Of a DNA stretch of 64,000 bases, positions 24,727 to 36,398 are shown in pieces. The notes beneath the pieces are model-generated. The model was given only the letters and a program-made list of their open reading frames with translations. It searched no databases and was not told the DNA's origin. Origin of the DNA: Metabacillus halosaccharovorans (lineage in GTDB: Bacteria > Bacillota > Bacilli > Bacillales > Bacillaceae); NCBI RefSeq assembly GCF_002019635.1, contig NZ_KV917371.1, positions 186,001-250,000 of the forward strand, read 5' to 3'. A program made the translations under genes and the position numbers. Numbering within the stretch: position 1 is the first letter of the stretch; the number at the start of each line of letters is the position of its first letter.

Positions 24727-25863
24727 TCAGGGTTTTAAAATAATCTTCAAACAATTTTCCTTATGTGAATTAAAAATCTTATAGGCATGCTCTGCTTCTT
24801 CTAAAGAAAGATGGTGGGTGATCACATCCAACAAATTTACTTGTTTCGTTTTGAGAAGATCGTATAAAAAAGGAATTAGATGGATAACAGAAGCAAGTCC
24901 CATTTTTAATGTAATGTTTCTCGCAAATAAATCACCCAATGGAAACTGATTATATCTTGTACCATATATTCCCACCAATTGAATAATTCCACCCGAGCGA
25001 ACTACCTGGCTTGCAAATTCGATGGCACCTAAAGCCCCGCCTTGTAGCCTAAGAGCTGTTTCCATTATTTCTGTCGGTCTCATTTTCCCGCTCATTCCGA
25101 CACAGTCAATTACTACATCAGAACCACCTTTTGTTATTTCTTTAAGATGTTGCTTAAGTTCTTTAACTTCTTGGAAATTAAAAGCTTCTACACGATTCCA
25201 TTTTTCTGCATGTTCAAGTCGATAAGGTACATGATCAACTGCTATCACTCTTTTTGCGCCTTTTAACCACGCAAGTTTCTGTGTGATCAATCCGATAGGA
25301 CCACAACCCAAAACAATCACAGTGTCACCACTCTTTACCTCAGCTTGCTGTATTCCCCAATATGCTGTTGAATAGGCATCAGTTAATAGTAATAATTCTT
25401 CATCTGCCACTTCATTATATTCCGGAACTTTAAAGGTCCCAAAATTTGCATATGGTACACGAACATATTCTGCTTGAGTACCACTATAATCTCCAAACAA
25501 TCTGGAACAGCCATAACAACCACCAATCTCACCATCGAGATTTGATCGTAAACATTGACTCTCAAGTTTTCTTTTGCAGTTTACACATTCACCGCAAGCG
25601 ATATTATATGGTAATACAACTTTGTCTCCCTTTTTAATACGATGTACATCCGAGCCGATTTCATAAACGATCCCTATTGCTTCATGTCCGATAATATAAT
25701 CCTTTTTCATACTTGGTATCATACCATGATAAAAATGTCGGTCTGAACCACAAATTGATGTATGAGTTACTTTTACGATCATATCATCCTTATTTTTAAT
25801 TTGTGGATCAGGCATATCTTTTACCTTTACATCCATAAACCCCTGATATGTGACCGCCCTCAT
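24727..25863 (-). CDS. Zinc-dependent alcohol dehydrogenase, AdhB/formaldehyde dehydrogenase-like
   Basis: The 378-residue medium-chain dehydrogenase has catalytic-zinc residues in SICGSDRHFYHG and GHEAIG. Structural-zinc cysteines are in CGECVNCKRKLESQC, and the NAD-binding Rossmann motif is VLGCGPIGL at about residue 185. The extra insertions near 285-300 resemble glutathione-independent formaldehyde dehydrogenases and B. subtilis AdhB. It starts inside the end of the di-haem cytochrome gene (ATGA overlap), so the two are translationally coupled. The substrate is unknown. Confidence 0.85.
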   Translation of the reverse strand: MRAVTYQGFMDVKVKDMPDPQIKNKDDMIVKVTHTSICGSDRHFYHGMIPSMKKDYIIGHEAIGIVYEIGSDVHRIKKGDKVVLPYNIACGECVNCKRKLESQCLRSNLDGEIGGCYGCSRLFGDYSGTQAEYVRVPYANFGTFKVPEYNEVADEELLLLTDAYSTAYWGIQQAEVKSGDTVIVLGCGPIGLITQKLAWLKGAKRVIAVDHVPYRLEHAEKWNRVEAFNFQEVKELKQHLKEITKGGSDVVIDCVGMSGKMRPTEIMETALRLQGGALGAIEFASQVVRSGGIIQLVGIYGTRYNQFPLGDLFARNITLKMGLASVIHLIPFLYDLLKTKQVNLLDVITHHLSLEEAEHAYKIFNSHKENCLKIILKP

Positions 25864-27758
25864 TTACTCTTACTCCCATCATTTTGATCAGTTACTGTTA
25901 ATAAATACATAATGAGTGCCTGCTGCTCTTCTTCTGTAAAACCAGTAGTATGATCCACCCAAAATTCATGACCTTCTCCACTTACATGTGCTGTTTTTAA
26001 TTTTTGGTTTTTCACGTTTTCTTTTACTACTTTCTGTCTCAATTCGGAATCAATTAGTGCTAATAGACTGTTTATCGGATCTGCTTTCTTTCCTTTATAT
26101 AAAGTTTCATTTACTCCTATTTCTTCATTCAGATTTTGACCAACTGCAACTCCCCCGTCATGCAAATATGGTGCACTCCAGAATAGTCCAACAAGACTTG
26201 GAACTTTGTATGCTCCATCTGAACCATTATGTCCCCAGCTTCTTTTTAATTGTTTTTCTTGTTCAGCTGTTAAAGTTAGTTCTCTGATAATCGGTTTTTC
26301 CGGTAGAGGAACAGGTGTTTCAGGGTCATATAGGCCACCTGGGCTAGAGAAAAATTTTTCAGTGTTGTTAAGTGCTCTAGCTCTAGAACTTTCTGTACCA
26401 ATCTCTTTTGGAGACATTAATTGATTATTTGTTAAATACTGACCTGCATGACACTTGATGCAACCAGCACGATTAAAAACTGATTTCCCGTCAAGTAGTA
26501 TTTTATCATCATTATTTATTGCTGTTTTTGGCGGTTTTAAAGAATTCATAAAGGCAGACATCGAATTTAATTGCTCCCATGCCCGATATCCATCAGAACT
26601 TGCAAATAAACCTACACTTGATAAAAATGATACTTTAGGATATGAGGGAGACTCAATTAACTCTAATACTCCATCTGCATTCGGAGTTGGATCTATTTTT
26701 GCTAAAAAATCCGTCGGACTTTCTCCGCTCTCAGGATCATATTTATACCTTTTATCTGCAGCATTTTGAAGTAATATTGCCACATATAATTCTTTATCAA
26801 TACCTAATATTTCTTTACTAATCGTCATTTGGGAAACAGCGTCCATATTTTGAGCATGTGCATTATTAATAATGGCACTTAGTCCCTTAAAAGGTCCTAA
26901 TTGTCCTTGTCCACTCCATCCATACGGATGGTCACCTAATGTAAAGACGTCAGGTGTTTGTACCGGATTATTTATAAGATCAATTGTTGTGTCATTTCCA
27001 CCTCGTGGCCATTTCATTACTTCTTGATCAACATATTTCTCAAGTCGTTGAATGTCAGGTAAAGCGAGTTCCTCCCCTTCTGTACTTTTAACAGTACGAT
27101 CTGTAGAGGTAATGAAGTCTTGTATATTTTTCATTTCAGTATGTGTAAAATAGGAAGCAGAATTTGTAGCTAATGCCACAAGTAATCCAATATTTAAATC
27201 TGCATTCGGTATTCCGTGAACTACCTCTTTCTGATCATCTAATGAGGAGTGACAAACCGCACAACTAATTCCAGCTCTTACCTTTCCCTCCTCATACCTA
27301 ACCTTCACTCCAAGAGGGATTAATGCACCCTTGGGTACATCAAGACCTGTGTCAATTAAGTCACCTTTATTTACTTTTATATCACCGATGATTACCGATT
27401 TAGCTGCTTGTACTTGAAGATTATCTGTACCTTGTCCGTTTAATTTAATGATTGCCGACGCTACATTAGGAAGTGTCAACGCACCGTCAAACATTCCCAT
27501 AACATCTGTAAAAAAAACTTCATTTCCGAATGTTTCTTCATAAAAAAGCTTTCTGCCTGTTTGAATGAATTCATGATCAGGTTCTTCCTGTACATCACTT
27601 GTCATCTGGCGAATTCCTTTAAAAGAATTGCTTTCTTTAGTATCTACATTTGAGTCTGGAGGTACATATGCATATTCAATTCCTACCACTGTAAAATAAG
27701 CAACTGGCACAATCAAGCATATAAAAAGAATGGATAGTATGATGGATCGTTTTCTCAA
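25860..27758 (-). CDS. Membrane-anchored di-haem cytochrome c, peroxidase-like
   Basis: The 632-residue protein has an uncleaved N-terminal anchor (about residues 5-26), and the rest should be outside the membrane. Two CxxCH haem c motifs are present, CAVCH at 166-170 and CIKCH at 433-437. The second half resembles the di-haem cytochrome c peroxidase/MauG family (KVPSLVGLFWSAPYLHDGG), with APYLHDGG supplying typical loop residues. The N-terminal half has a long insertion between the haems. It is translationally coupled to a zinc alcohol dehydrogenase, which is an unusual pairing. Function as an oxidase, peroxidase or electron acceptor is inference. TTG start with AAAGGAG. Confidence 0.8.
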   Translation of the reverse strand: MRKRSIILSILFICLIVPVAYFTVVGIEYAYVPPDSNVDTKESNSFKGIRQMTSDVQEEPDHEFIQTGRKLFYEETFGNEVFFTDVMGMFDGALTLPNVASAIIKLNGQGTDNLQVQAAKSVIIGDIKVNKGDLIDTGLDVPKGALIPLGVKVRYEEGKVRAGISCAVCHSSLDDQKEVVHGIPNADLNIGLLVALATNSASYFTHTEMKNIQDFITSTDRTVKSTEGEELALPDIQRLEKYVDQEVMKWPRGGNDTTIDLINNPVQTPDVFTLGDHPYGWSGQGQLGPFKGLSAIINNAHAQNMDAVSQMTISKEILGIDKELYVAILLQNAADKRYKYDPESGESPTDFLAKIDPTPNADGVLELIESPSYPKVSFLSSVGLFASSDGYRAWEQLNSMSAFMNSLKPPKTAINNDDKILLDGKSVFNRAGCIKCHAGQYLTNNQLMSPKEIGTESSRARALNNTEKFFSSPGGLYDPETPVPLPEKPIIRELTLTAEQEKQLKRSWGHNGSDGAYKVPSLVGLFWSAPYLHDGGVAVGQNLNEEIGVNETLYKGKKADPINSLLALIDSELRQKVVKENVKNQKLKTAHVSGEGHEFWVDHTTGFTEEEQQALIMYLLTVTDQNDGSKSK

Positions 27759-27848
27759 TTTTATTTCTCCTTTAGACTTGATGATAGTTATTATTTAACC
27801 ATCCATTCACGTTATGCTTATTTTGTTTATTTTTTCACCCAAATACCT

Positions 27849-28253
27849 CTACAGCCACCGCAAAGAGACCGTCAATTGACAGCATTCTGCTCCTCCAATT
27901 GAAGATGAAAGATTCAAATGTATTCCATCTGGATTAAAGGAGGTTTTTACTTTCGATTTAATTCCAGTTGATTTTATTAGTTTATTAACTTCGTTCATAT
28001 TTGACTGTTGTGCGGCATACATCACCTTAGAAGCAAAATCTTTGGATTGAGCAAGTTTGTTTAACACTAAACTTGCCTCTTTCATTAAAACTTGCATAGA
28101 TTTAGCTGATTGTTCAAAAAGTGTCGGGTCTATTTCAGGGAATTGTCTGTTAGGAGAGAATGACATGCAATAGTCTTGTACTGTATCGACTATTCTTAAA
28201 CCATTATAATGAGGTATAGGAAAACATATTGGACAATAGTATATTGGCAGCAT
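27849..28253 (-). CDS. Conserved Bacillus protein of unknown function
   Basis: A 134-residue protein with a Cys- and Tyr-rich N-terminus (MLPIYYCPICFP), a central helical region (about 45-110, DPTLFEQSAKSMQVLMKEA) and a beta-strand C-terminus containing GGAECCQLTVSLRWL. I recognise a family-like pattern (helical middle, CC-x-LT-x-x-LRW end) shared by small proteins of spore formers, but I cannot name it. A spore-associated role is a guess only. AAGGAG precedes the ATG. It is upstream of the cytochrome gene but separated by 90 bases. Confidence 0.65.
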   Translation of the reverse strand: MLPIYYCPICFPIPHYNGLRIVDTVQDYCMSFSPNRQFPEIDPTLFEQSAKSMQVLMKEASLVLNKLAQSKDFASKVMYAAQQSNMNEVNKLIKSTGIKSKVKTSFNPDGIHLNLSSSIGGAECCQLTVSLRWL

Positions 28254-28418
28254 AGTAACAGCTCCTTTTCAGGTTCTTCTTCCAATATACGGGAATTAGG
28301 AAAAGATGTGATGACATATCTAAACTACGTAGTGAATAATAAACAATTAACTAAATGGCAGTAAAAAGAAATGGAGCAAGAAAAGTAACAACACGTTTTT
28401 AAAATACCTTTTTTCTGA

Positions 28419-28446
28419 ATAAAAACCCTAAGAAGAAGTCTTAGGG
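28419..28446 (-). terminator. Intrinsic terminator of the histidine kinase gene
   Basis: CCCTAAGA pairs with TCTTAGGG around a five-base loop overlapping the stop codon, followed by TTTTTATT on the minus strand. Confidence 0.85.
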
Positions 28447-30084
28447 CATTGTACTTTTATAAATAGGTAAAAGAAGTTCAACTTCAGTTCCTTTATTTTT
28501 AGAACTAATAAAAGATATTTTTCCTTTATGGAATTCAACAATACGATAACTTACAGTTAAACCAAGTCCTGTTCCTTTTTCCTTCATTGAATAAAATGGC
28601 TCACCTAAATGTTTTAGACGGTCCTCATCAATTCCACATCCGTCATCTTTAAACGTAACCTTTACAGTTTTTACATCCATCATTTCAAGTGAAACATATA
28701 CATTTTTTGATGAAGCTTCAATAGAGTTTTTCATAATGTTAATAAAAAGTTGTTTTAATTGATTTGGTTCACAATCAATTATAGGAAGATTTTTATTTAT
28801 TTGAATATGCAATGTCACTCCATATAAATTTGCTTCTGATTCAAGTAAGGACTTTACATCCCTTAACAGATTATTAATGTCCTTTTTTTGAAATTGAATT
28901 TTTTGAGGTTTTGCAAGTACTAATAATTCACTTGAGATAATATTCATTCTTTCAAGTTCATCAAGCATGATACGGTAGTAAAATTCATTCTCTTTATTAC
29001 TCCTTTGAAGCATCTGTACAAAACCTTTTAATGATGTTAACGGATTTCGAATTTCGTGAGCAACGCTAGCTGCAAGCTCACCTACAACGGATAATTTCTC
29101 TGTTTTTCGAAGAAGCCTTTCTGTTTCTTTTTCTTTTGAAATGTCTACTGCATATCCAATGATCCCGACTGTTTTTTCGTTAATAATCATTGGCACTGAT
29201 GTGCATCTTAATATTTTTGTTGTATGATCTTTCATTACAATTTCAATCTCTTCATTTGTAAACGATAGATTATGGTGGATAATTTGTTTGTACGACTTGT
29301 AAATCTTCCAACGGTCTCTTTTCGATATTATCGGTAAGACCGTCTTATTCACAATTTCTTCTTTTGTAAACCCTGTAAAGCGGTAAAAATGTTCATTAAC
29401 CTCTGTGAGCCTTCCTTCTAAGTCAATCATATACACTAACTCAGGGTTAAAATCAAAAAGAGATTTATACCTTTGTTCACTTGCTGCTAATTTTTTCTCA
29501 GCTAGGACTTTTTCAGTTACATCTCTTCCCATCACAACTAATTCCTTACGTGATCCATCTTCATGAAACAGCGGAATTTTAATCGTATCAAATGTTTTTA
29601 CACTACCATCTGGCATAGGTATTTCTTCAATACATCTGCTTTTTGTTCCAATTAACCATGCCTGCTCATCAGATGTTTCACAATATCTTAATGCTTCAGC
29701 ATAAAACTCAGTATTTTCAGCAAGTTCTGAGTCTTTTTTTCCAACATAATCCACATCTTCTAATTGAAATAATTCAAGTGCAAAATCATTCGCTTTTGTC
29801 CAACGCCCTTCTCCATCTTTAAAATTAACAAAATCAACCATTGAGTTAATTAAAATACTTAGTTTGTCTTTTTCTCGCTTCTCATTTTTATATGCTTCTC
29901 TTTTTAAGACTAAATAAAAAATAAAGATGCTGGTTAAAAGGACAAACAAGAAACCTTTTATATTATGAAATAATAGTAAGGTCCCTTTGGGGATATTTAA
30001 TAGAACCAGAAGATTGTCTGTAGCAAGAATCCATACCGAACTGAAAATCACATAATATACTAGAATTTTATATTTATTTACCAT
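28441..30084 (-). CDS. Membrane-bound PAS-domain sensor histidine kinase
   Basis: The 547-residue kinase has two N-terminal membrane helices (about 5-25 and 35-60). Two PAS domains follow (about 70-190 and 205-320), then the HisKA domain with the phosphorylated His in SVAHEIRNPLTSLKG near residue 340. The HATPase domain has NIMKNSIEA, DDGCGIDEDRL and GTGLGLTVSYRIVEFHKGKI. The layout resembles the sporulation kinases KinA-KinE, which feed phosphate into Spo0F. No response regulator gene is adjacent, which also fits an orphan phosphorelay kinase. AAGGAG precedes the ATG. Confidence 0.85.
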   Translation of the reverse strand: MVNKYKILVYYVIFSSVWILATDNLLVLLNIPKGTLLLFHNIKGFLFVLLTSIFIFYLVLKREAYKNEKREKDKLSILINSMVDFVNFKDGEGRWTKANDFALELFQLEDVDYVGKKDSELAENTEFYAEALRYCETSDEQAWLIGTKSRCIEEIPMPDGSVKTFDTIKIPLFHEDGSRKELVVMGRDVTEKVLAEKKLAASEQRYKSLFDFNPELVYMIDLEGRLTEVNEHFYRFTGFTKEEIVNKTVLPIISKRDRWKIYKSYKQIIHHNLSFTNEEIEIVMKDHTTKILRCTSVPMIINEKTVGIIGYAVDISKEKETERLLRKTEKLSVVGELAASVAHEIRNPLTSLKGFVQMLQRSNKENEFYYRIMLDELERMNIISSELLVLAKPQKIQFQKKDINNLLRDVKSLLESEANLYGVTLHIQINKNLPIIDCEPNQLKQLFINIMKNSIEASSKNVYVSLEMMDVKTVKVTFKDDGCGIDEDRLKHLGEPFYSMKEKGTGLGLTVSYRIVEFHKGKISFISSKNKGTEVELLLPIYKSTMP

Positions 30085-30235
30085 TAATTTCTCCTTAGTG
30101 ATTGGTTAAACCTAAGTCACCTGCACTATTATTTCATCTATTATTTTATTCCAAAAGTTAATTCTACTAAAAATGTACTATATCGTCCATTAGGAATTAT
30201 TGCTAAGACTTAGACGTTTTTTGAAACAAAAGAAA

Positions 30236-30268
30236 AAGGATCAAAGCAACTAAATGCCTTGATCCTTG
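30236..30268 (-). terminator. Intrinsic terminator of the glt operon
   Basis: AAGGATCAA pairs with TTGATCCTT, with inner GCA/TGC pairing, 10 bases past the gltB stop. The minus strand continues TTTCTTTTG. Confidence 0.85.
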
Positions 30269-30276
30269 GAAGAATA

Positions 30277-31761
30277 TTAAGCTAAAACAGTGCTTCCCAT
30301 TAAATAAAGATCTACTTCACGCGCAGCTTCTCTACCTTCATTGATTGCCCATACAATCAAACTTTGACCACGACGAGCATCGCCTGCTGCGAAAACACCA
30401 TCAATGTTTGTACGGAAGTCTCCATATTTAGCAGCAACAACATTGCGTGCAGTTTGGTCAACATTAAACTGCTTTAATACTGGTTGTTCTGAACCTTCAA
30501 ATCCAATTGCTATAAAGACTAGTTGAGCAGGCCATACTTTTTCAGAACCCGGGACTTCTTTGAAGTAATATAAGCCTTGTTCATCTTTTAGTTTTTCCAT
30601 TTGAATTGTGTGAAGTTCTTTAAGGTTTCCTTTTTCATCCGAAATGAGCTTTGTTGTTTGGATACAGTATTGACGCGGATCCTCACCGAACTTAGCTTCT
30701 GCTTCCTCATACGCGTATTCCATCGTAAACACATGTGGAGCCTCTGGCCACATATTTTCAACTGTACGAGACATTGGCAATTTAGGGTGTTTACCAAATT
30801 GAACCACACTATTACAATTTTGGCGGAGTGCGGTTGCTACACAGTCAGCACCTGTATCTCCACCACCGATTACAATTACATCTTTGCCTTCAGCATTGAT
30901 AAATTGATTATCTTCAAAATTTGTATTTAAATAGCTTTTTGTTACATCTGTTAGATAATCCATTGCAAAGTGAACTCCGTTTGCTTCTCGTCCTTCTATA
31001 CGTAAATCACGTTGCTTCTGAGCACCGACACATAGGATCACAGCATCGTGTTGAGCACGCAGTTCATCTGCTGTAATGTCTTTTCCGACCTCAGTATTCG
31101 TAATAAACGTAATACCTTCTTGAGTCAACAGGTTTACTCGACGTTCCACAATACCTTTATCAAGCTTCATATTAGGAATACCATATGTTAACAATCCGCC
31201 TGCACGGTCTGCACGTTCATAAACAGTCACTGTATGACCTGCTTGGTTAAGTTGATCTGCTGCAGCTAAACCAGCAGGACCTGAGCCAACAATTGCTACC
31301 TTTTTACCCGTACGTTTCTCGGGAATGCGCGGTGTAATCCAACCATTTTCAAAGCCTTTGTCAATAATAGCTTTTTCAATGTTTTTAATTGTAACAGCCG
31401 GGTCAGAAATGGCTACATTACAAGAACCCTCGCACGGTGCCGGGCAAACCCTTCCAGTGAATTCCGGAAAGTTATTTGTTTTTAGTAAGCGTTCAAGTGC
31501 TTCCTTCCATCTACCACGATAGACTAAGTCATTCCACTCAGGAATCAAGTTATGAATTGGACATCCTGACGTGAAACCATTAATCTCAGTTCCAATATGA
31601 CAGAAAGGAGTGGCGCAATCCATGCAGCGCGCTCCTTGTCTGCTTAACTTTTCCTCAGAGAAAGGAGCTGAATACTCTTTCCAGTCATCTAAACGCTTGA
31701 GAGGATCACGTTCTGCTGCCTCTTCACGTTTAAACTCCAAAAATCCTGTTGCTTTCCCCAT
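30277..31761 (-). CDS. gltB: Glutamate synthase (NADPH) small subunit
   Basis: This 494-residue flavin/iron-sulfur subunit passes electrons from NADPH to the large subunit for glutamate synthesis. N-terminal cysteine clusters are CMDCATPFCH and CPAPCEGSC. The FAD-binding motif is VAIVGSGPAGLAAADQL and the NADPH-binding motif is VIVIGGGDTGADC. GDARRGQSLIVWAINEGR near the C-terminus closes the FAD site. It follows gltA by 15 bases in the same operon, and its length equals that of the B. subtilis GltB. AGGGGAG precedes the ATG. Confidence 0.97.
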   Translation of the reverse strand: MGKATGFLEFKREEAAERDPLKRLDDWKEYSAPFSEEKLSRQGARCMDCATPFCHIGTEINGFTSGCPIHNLIPEWNDLVYRGRWKEALERLLKTNNFPEFTGRVCPAPCEGSCNVAISDPAVTIKNIEKAIIDKGFENGWITPRIPEKRTGKKVAIVGSGPAGLAAADQLNQAGHTVTVYERADRAGGLLTYGIPNMKLDKGIVERRVNLLTQEGITFITNTEVGKDITADELRAQHDAVILCVGAQKQRDLRIEGREANGVHFAMDYLTDVTKSYLNTNFEDNQFINAEGKDVIVIGGGDTGADCVATALRQNCNSVVQFGKHPKLPMSRTVENMWPEAPHVFTMEYAYEEAEAKFGEDPRQYCIQTTKLISDEKGNLKELHTIQMEKLKDEQGLYYFKEVPGSEKVWPAQLVFIAIGFEGSEQPVLKQFNVDQTARNVVAAKYGDFRTNIDGVFAAGDARRGQSLIVWAINEGREAAREVDLYLMGSTVLA

Positions 31762-31776
31762 CTTCCTCTCCCCTTT

Positions 31777-34700
31777 CTACTGTACTACTGCTTTGGAACG
31801 TGACGGCTTTGTCACTGAACCTTTTTTTTCAGATTTTGCATTTGCTTCAAATGCACTCATGATCGCTTCTTCATTAGTTAAACCAGCTTCCATTTGCTCA
31901 GCAATACGATTCATCATACGCTTGTAGTCTTTTGGAATTACTTTAACAAACTTCGGAAGTATTTCGTTCCAGTTGTCTAATACAAATCGAGCTTTTGGAC
32001 TGTTTGTATAATGTAAATGATTTTGAACCATTTCGTTTAGGAATTCAATTTCCTTTTCATCTACTAAACTTTCAAACTCAATCATTTCATCATTACTAAT
32101 TGCTTTAAATTCTTCTTTATTATCAGCAAGTACGTAAGCAATACCGCCTGACATACCTGCACCAAAGTTTTTGCCGACTTCACCAAGGATAACTACACGG
32201 CCACCTGTCATGTACTCACAACCGTGGTCTCCCACACCTTCAACGACTACATTAACACCACTGTTACGAACACCGAAACGTTCCCCCGCACGACCATTGA
32301 TATATGCTTCACCACTTGTCGCACCATAGAATGGAACATTTCCGATAATTACATTGTCAGCAGCTACAATACTCGAATCAACTGAAGGTTTAACGATAAT
32401 TTTACCGCCTGAAAGTCCTTTACCGATATAGTCATTCGCATCACCCGTTAAGTGCATAGTTACACCTTTTGGAACGAATGCTCCGAAACTTTGACCTGCC
32501 GATCCTGTAAAGCGAAGTGTGATTGTATCTTCCGGTAATCCTTCTTCACCGTATCGTTTAGAAATCTCACTTCCAACAATTGTTCCAGCCACACGGTTGA
32601 TGTTCTTAATGTTAAATGAAACATCAATAGGTGTACCTGCTTCAATTGCTTTTTCAACTTTTGGTAAGATTTCAACCATATCTAAAGATTGATCAATTTT
32701 ATGGTTTTGTTTAATTCTTGCCGTACGTGCACCTTCCGGCTGGTATAGAAGTGTAGATAAATCCAAATCTTTAGCTTTCCAGTGAGCTTTTGCACGTTCG
32801 CTAACTTCAAGTACATCCGTGCTGCCAACCATTTCTTCCATAGTTCTGAAGCCAAGTTCTGCCATGATTTCGCGGACCTCTTGAGCAACAAAACGCATGT
32901 AGTTAACAATGTGATCCGGATCTCCAGTAAATTTATCACGAAGCTCTGGATTTTGTGTAGCTACTCCAACAGGACATGTATCCAGATGACATACACGCAT
33001 CATAATACAACCCATTACAACTAGCGGAGCTGTTGCAAAGCCATATTCCTCAGCACCAAGGATAGCAGCTAATGCTACATCACGACCTGTCATTAATTTA
33101 CCGTCGGTTTCTAATACAACACGATCACGAAGACCGTTTAGCATCAAGGTTTGGTGTGCTTCGGCCAAGCCAAGCTCCCAAGGTAACCCTGTGTGCTTAA
33201 TACTCGTTTTCGGAGAAGCACCTGTACCGCCATCATAACCACTAATAACAATTACATCCGCTGCCCCTTTTGCAACACCTGCAGCAATTGTCCCAACTCC
33301 AGCTTTGGCAACTAACTTAACACTAATACGCGCATCACGGTTAGAGTTTTTCAAATCGTGGATAAGTTGTGCTAAATCCTCAATAGAATAAATATCATGA
33401 TGAGGAGGAGGTGAAATTAATCCTACACCAGGTGTTGAACCACGAACATCCGCAACCCATGGATAGACTTTATTTCCAGGTAACTGACCACCTTCACCAG
33501 GCTTAGCACCTTGAGCCATTTTTATTTGAAGCTCATCCGCATTTACTAGATAGTGACTTTTTACACCGAAACGACCAGATGCGATTTGTTTTACTGCACT
33601 GCGACGTAAATCGCCATTTTCATCAGCAATGAATCTGTTTGAATCTTCTCCACCTTCACCACTGTTGCTTTTACCGCCAAGACGATTCATCGCAATTGCT
33701 AATGTTTCATGTGCTTCCTTACTTAATGAACCAAATGACATTGCACCAGTTTTAAAACGTTTTACGATTGAATCAACTGATTCAACTTCATCAATTGAAA
33801 TTGATGATCTTTTACCATTGAATGAGAATAGATTACGTAAGAATCCAATTCTTTCTTCATTCGCAGCATCTGAATATTTTTTAAATAGACTATAATCATT
33901 TTTTCGACAAGCCCATTGTAATGTGTGAATTGTTGAAGGATTGAATGCATGGTGCTCTCCATTTTTTCTCCATTGGAAGTCACTTCCTGAATCCAGAACC
34001 TTGTCAACTTTCTCAGAATACGCTTCTTGATGACGTAATACTGCTTCTTTTGCAATTGTTTCAAGATTAATACCGCCAAGTTGTGATGCTGTTCCAGTAA
34101 AGAAACGGTCAATCACATCTTGACTAATACCGACAGCCTCAAAAATTTGTGCTCCACGATAACTTTGAACAGTTGAGATCCCCATCTTAGACATTACTTT
34201 AACGACACCTTCAGTAACACCTTTGATATATTTCGCAACAACCTCTTCATAGCTATAAGATAAGCTGCCATCTAAAACTGCCTCTTTGTAAGTTGCAAAT
34301 GCAAGATAAGGGTTAATTGCATCGACACCATATCCAATTAAAGCTGCAAAGTGATGTACTTCTCTTACTTCACCGGATTCAATAACAAGGCTTGCTTTTG
34401 AGCGAGTACCTTGACGAATTAAGTGTTGATGAAGTGCACCAACAGCTAATAATGCAGGAATTGCAATGTTTTCAGAATTCATTCCTCGATCAGAAACGAT
34501 GAGAATATTAACACCATTTCCGATTGCTTCATCTGCTTCAGTACATAATTTCTCGATTGCTTCGTCTAAATTTCCAGTAAAAATCGCTTGAATTGTTTTG
34601 CTCTTAAATCCAGAGTTTAGATTTAAACGTAATTGGGCTAATTGGATATTAGAAAGTACAGGCGAATCCAACTGGATTCTACGTGCATTTTCTTTTGTAG

Positions 34701-36345
34701 GGTGAAGGATATTACCTTCAGTACCAAGCAAAGTCATGGTAGATGTTACAATTTGCTCGCGAATTGCATCAATTGGCGGGTTTGTAACTTGTGCAAATAA
34801 TTGCTTAAAATAATTAAATAATGATTGAGGTCGATCTGATAATACTGCAAGTGGTGTATCATTTCCCATTGATCCTAATGGATCTTTTCCTTCCGTAATA
34901 ATAGGAAGTAAATATTTTTGAATATCTTCATACGTATATCCAAAAGCACGATGACGTACTGCAATATCAGTCACAACTTCTTCTTCTAAAACATCAGATT
35001 GGTCATCAAGCTTAATTAGTTGCTCGTTTAACCATTCTTGATATGGCTCTTCTTTTGCCATTTCTTCTTTAATTTCTTCATCAGAAATAATGCGTCCTTC
35101 TTCTAAATCGATTAGAAGCATTTTACCTGGGCTTAAGCGATCTTTGTATAATACATCTTTTTCATCTACTTCTATAACGCCGACTTCAGAAGAGAAAATG
35201 ATGTAATCGTCTTTTGTTACATAATAGCGCGCCGGGCGAAGTCCGTTACGATCAAGAATAGCACCAATTTGCTTTCCGTTCGTAAATGAAATAGCGGTTG
35301 GTCCATCCCATGGCTCCATTAAGCAGCTATGATATTCATAGAAAGCTCTCTTTTCCTGACTCATATGAGGATTCTCAGTCCAAGGCTCTGGAATCATCAT
35401 CATAGCGGCATGTGCCGGCTTCCGACCTGCCAAGACGAAAAACTCAAACGCGTTATCTAAAATAGATGAATCACTACCATCTGCATCTAGAATTGGTAGT
35501 ACCTTTTCAAGATCCTCACCGAATGCTTCTGATACAAACTGTTGCTCTCTTGCTTTCATCCAATTCATATTTCCACGAAGTGTGTTTATTTCACCGTTAT
35601 GAATTAAATAGCGGTTTGGATGTGCTCTTTCCCAGCTTGGGAATGTATTTGTACTAAAACGTGAATGTACAAGTGAAAATGCAGAAACAAAATCTTCATC
35701 CTGTAAATCCAAGTAGAAAGCATCAACTTGTTCAGGTGTTAAAAGTCCTTTATACACAATTGTGCTACTTGAAAGACTAGTAAAGTAGAAACGCAATTCA
35801 CGCTCTCTAGCCCAATTTTCTGCTTGTTTACGAATCACATACAATTTACGTTCAAACGTAATATTGTCTTGGATTGATTCATTTGCTCCAATAAATACTT
35901 GGCGAACAACCGGACAGCTCATTTTTGCAACTGGTCCAATTCCCTCTGCATTAACTGGTACATCTCTCCAACCTAAAAGTGTCTGACCTTCAGCTTCAAT
36001 AAAGTTGTTAAGTTGCTCTTCAATTTGCTGCCGTTCAGAATCGTCATTTGAGAAAAACATCATTCCTACACCATAGCGGCCTTTTTCAGGAAGAGTCATT
36101 TCCTTGCAAGCCTTTTTGAAGAATGCATCAGGAATTTGCACCATTAAACCAGCGCCATCTCCTGTTAATGGGTCACTGCCTTGTCCACCCCTGTGATCTA
36201 GTTGGCAAAGCATATTTAGTCCTTTTTTTACAATATCATGTGTAGCATGGCCTTTAATATGAGCGTATAAACCGATACCGCATGCATCATGTTCAAATTC
36301 AGGACGGTAGAGACCTTGTGCTTTAGGTATTTGATTGTAAGTCAT
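31777..36345 (-). CDS. gltA: Glutamate synthase large subunit
   Basis: This 1522-residue glutamine amidotransferase and synthase makes two glutamates from glutamine and 2-oxoglutarate. The N-terminal nucleophile is Cys22 of HDACGIG after a 21-residue propeptide. The synthase domain has [20 protein letters not shown] and DGGTGASP. A [3Fe-4S] site is in [19 protein letters not shown], and the C-terminal GXGXG domain includes SGGKI and [12 protein letters not shown]. It is divergent from gltC, which should activate it. GGGGGGAG precedes the ATG. Confidence 0.97.
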   Translation of the reverse strand: MTYNQIPKAQGLYRPEFEHDACGIGLYAHIKGHATHDIVKKGLNMLCQLDHRGGQGSDPLTGDGAGLMVQIPDAFFKKACKEMTLPEKGRYGVGMMFFSNDDSERQQIEEQLNNFIEAEGQTLLGWRDVPVNAEGIGPVAKMSCPVVRQVFIGANESIQDNITFERKLYVIRKQAENWARERELRFYFTSLSSSTIVYKGLLTPEQVDAFYLDLQDEDFVSAFSLVHSRFSTNTFPSWERAHPNRYLIHNGEINTLRGNMNWMKAREQQFVSEAFGEDLEKVLPILDADGSDSSILDNAFEFFVLAGRKPAHAAMMMIPEPWTENPHMSQEKRAFYEYHSCLMEPWDGPTAISFTNGKQIGAILDRNGLRPARYYVTKDDYIIFSSEVGVIEVDEKDVLYKDRLSPGKMLLIDLEEGRIISDEEIKEEMAKEEPYQEWLNEQLIKLDDQSDVLEEEVVTDIAVRHRAFGYTYEDIQKYLLPIITEGKDPLGSMGNDTPLAVLSDRPQSLFNYFKQLFAQVTNPPIDAIREQIVTSTMTLLGTEGNILHPTKENARRIQLDSPVLSNIQLAQLRLNLNSGFKSKTIQAIFTGNLDEAIEKLCTEADEAIGNGVNILIVSDRGMNSENIAIPALLAVGALHQHLIRQGTRSKASLVIESGEVREVHHFAALIGYGVDAINPYLAFATYKEAVLDGSLSYSYEEVVAKYIKGVTEGVVKVMSKMGISTVQSYRGAQIFEAVGISQDVIDRFFTGTASQLGGINLETIAKEAVLRHQEAYSEKVDKVLDSGSDFQWRKNGEHHAFNPSTIHTLQWACRKNDYSLFKKYSDAANEERIGFLRNLFSFNGKRSSISIDEVESVDSIVKRFKTGAMSFGSLSKEAHETLAIAMNRLGGKSNSGEGGEDSNRFIADENGDLRRSAVKQIASGRFGVKSHYLVNADELQIKMAQGAKPGEGGQLPGNKVYPWVADVRGSTPGVGLISPPPHHDIYSIEDLAQLIHDLKNSNRDARISVKLVAKAGVGTIAAGVAKGAADVIVISGYDGGTGASPKTSIKHTGLPWELGLAEAHQTLMLNGLRDRVVLETDGKLMTGRDVALAAILGAEEYGFATAPLVVMGCIMMRVCHLDTCPVGVATQNPELRDKFTGDPDHIVNYMRFVAQEVREIMAELGFRTMEEMVGSTDVLEVSERAKAHWKAKDLDLSTLLYQPEGARTARIKQNHKIDQSLDMVEILPKVEKAIEAGTPIDVSFNIKNINRVAGTIVGSEISKRYGEEGLPEDTITLRFTGSAGQSFGAFVPKGVTMHLTGDANDYIGKGLSGGKIIVKPSVDSSIVAADNVIIGNVPFYGATSGEAYINGRAGERFGVRNSGVNVVVEGVGDHGCEYMTGGRVVILGEVGKNFGAGMSGGIAYVLADNKEEFKAISNDEMIEFESLVDEKEIEFLNEMVQNHLHYTNSPKARFVLDNWNEILPKFVKVIPKDYKRMMNRIAEQMEAGLTNEEAIMSAFEANAKSEKKGSVTKPSRSKAVVQ

Positions 36346-36398
36346 GTATATCTCCCCCCGTTAGATAATCTTACACCCGATAATTTTCAGATAATTAC

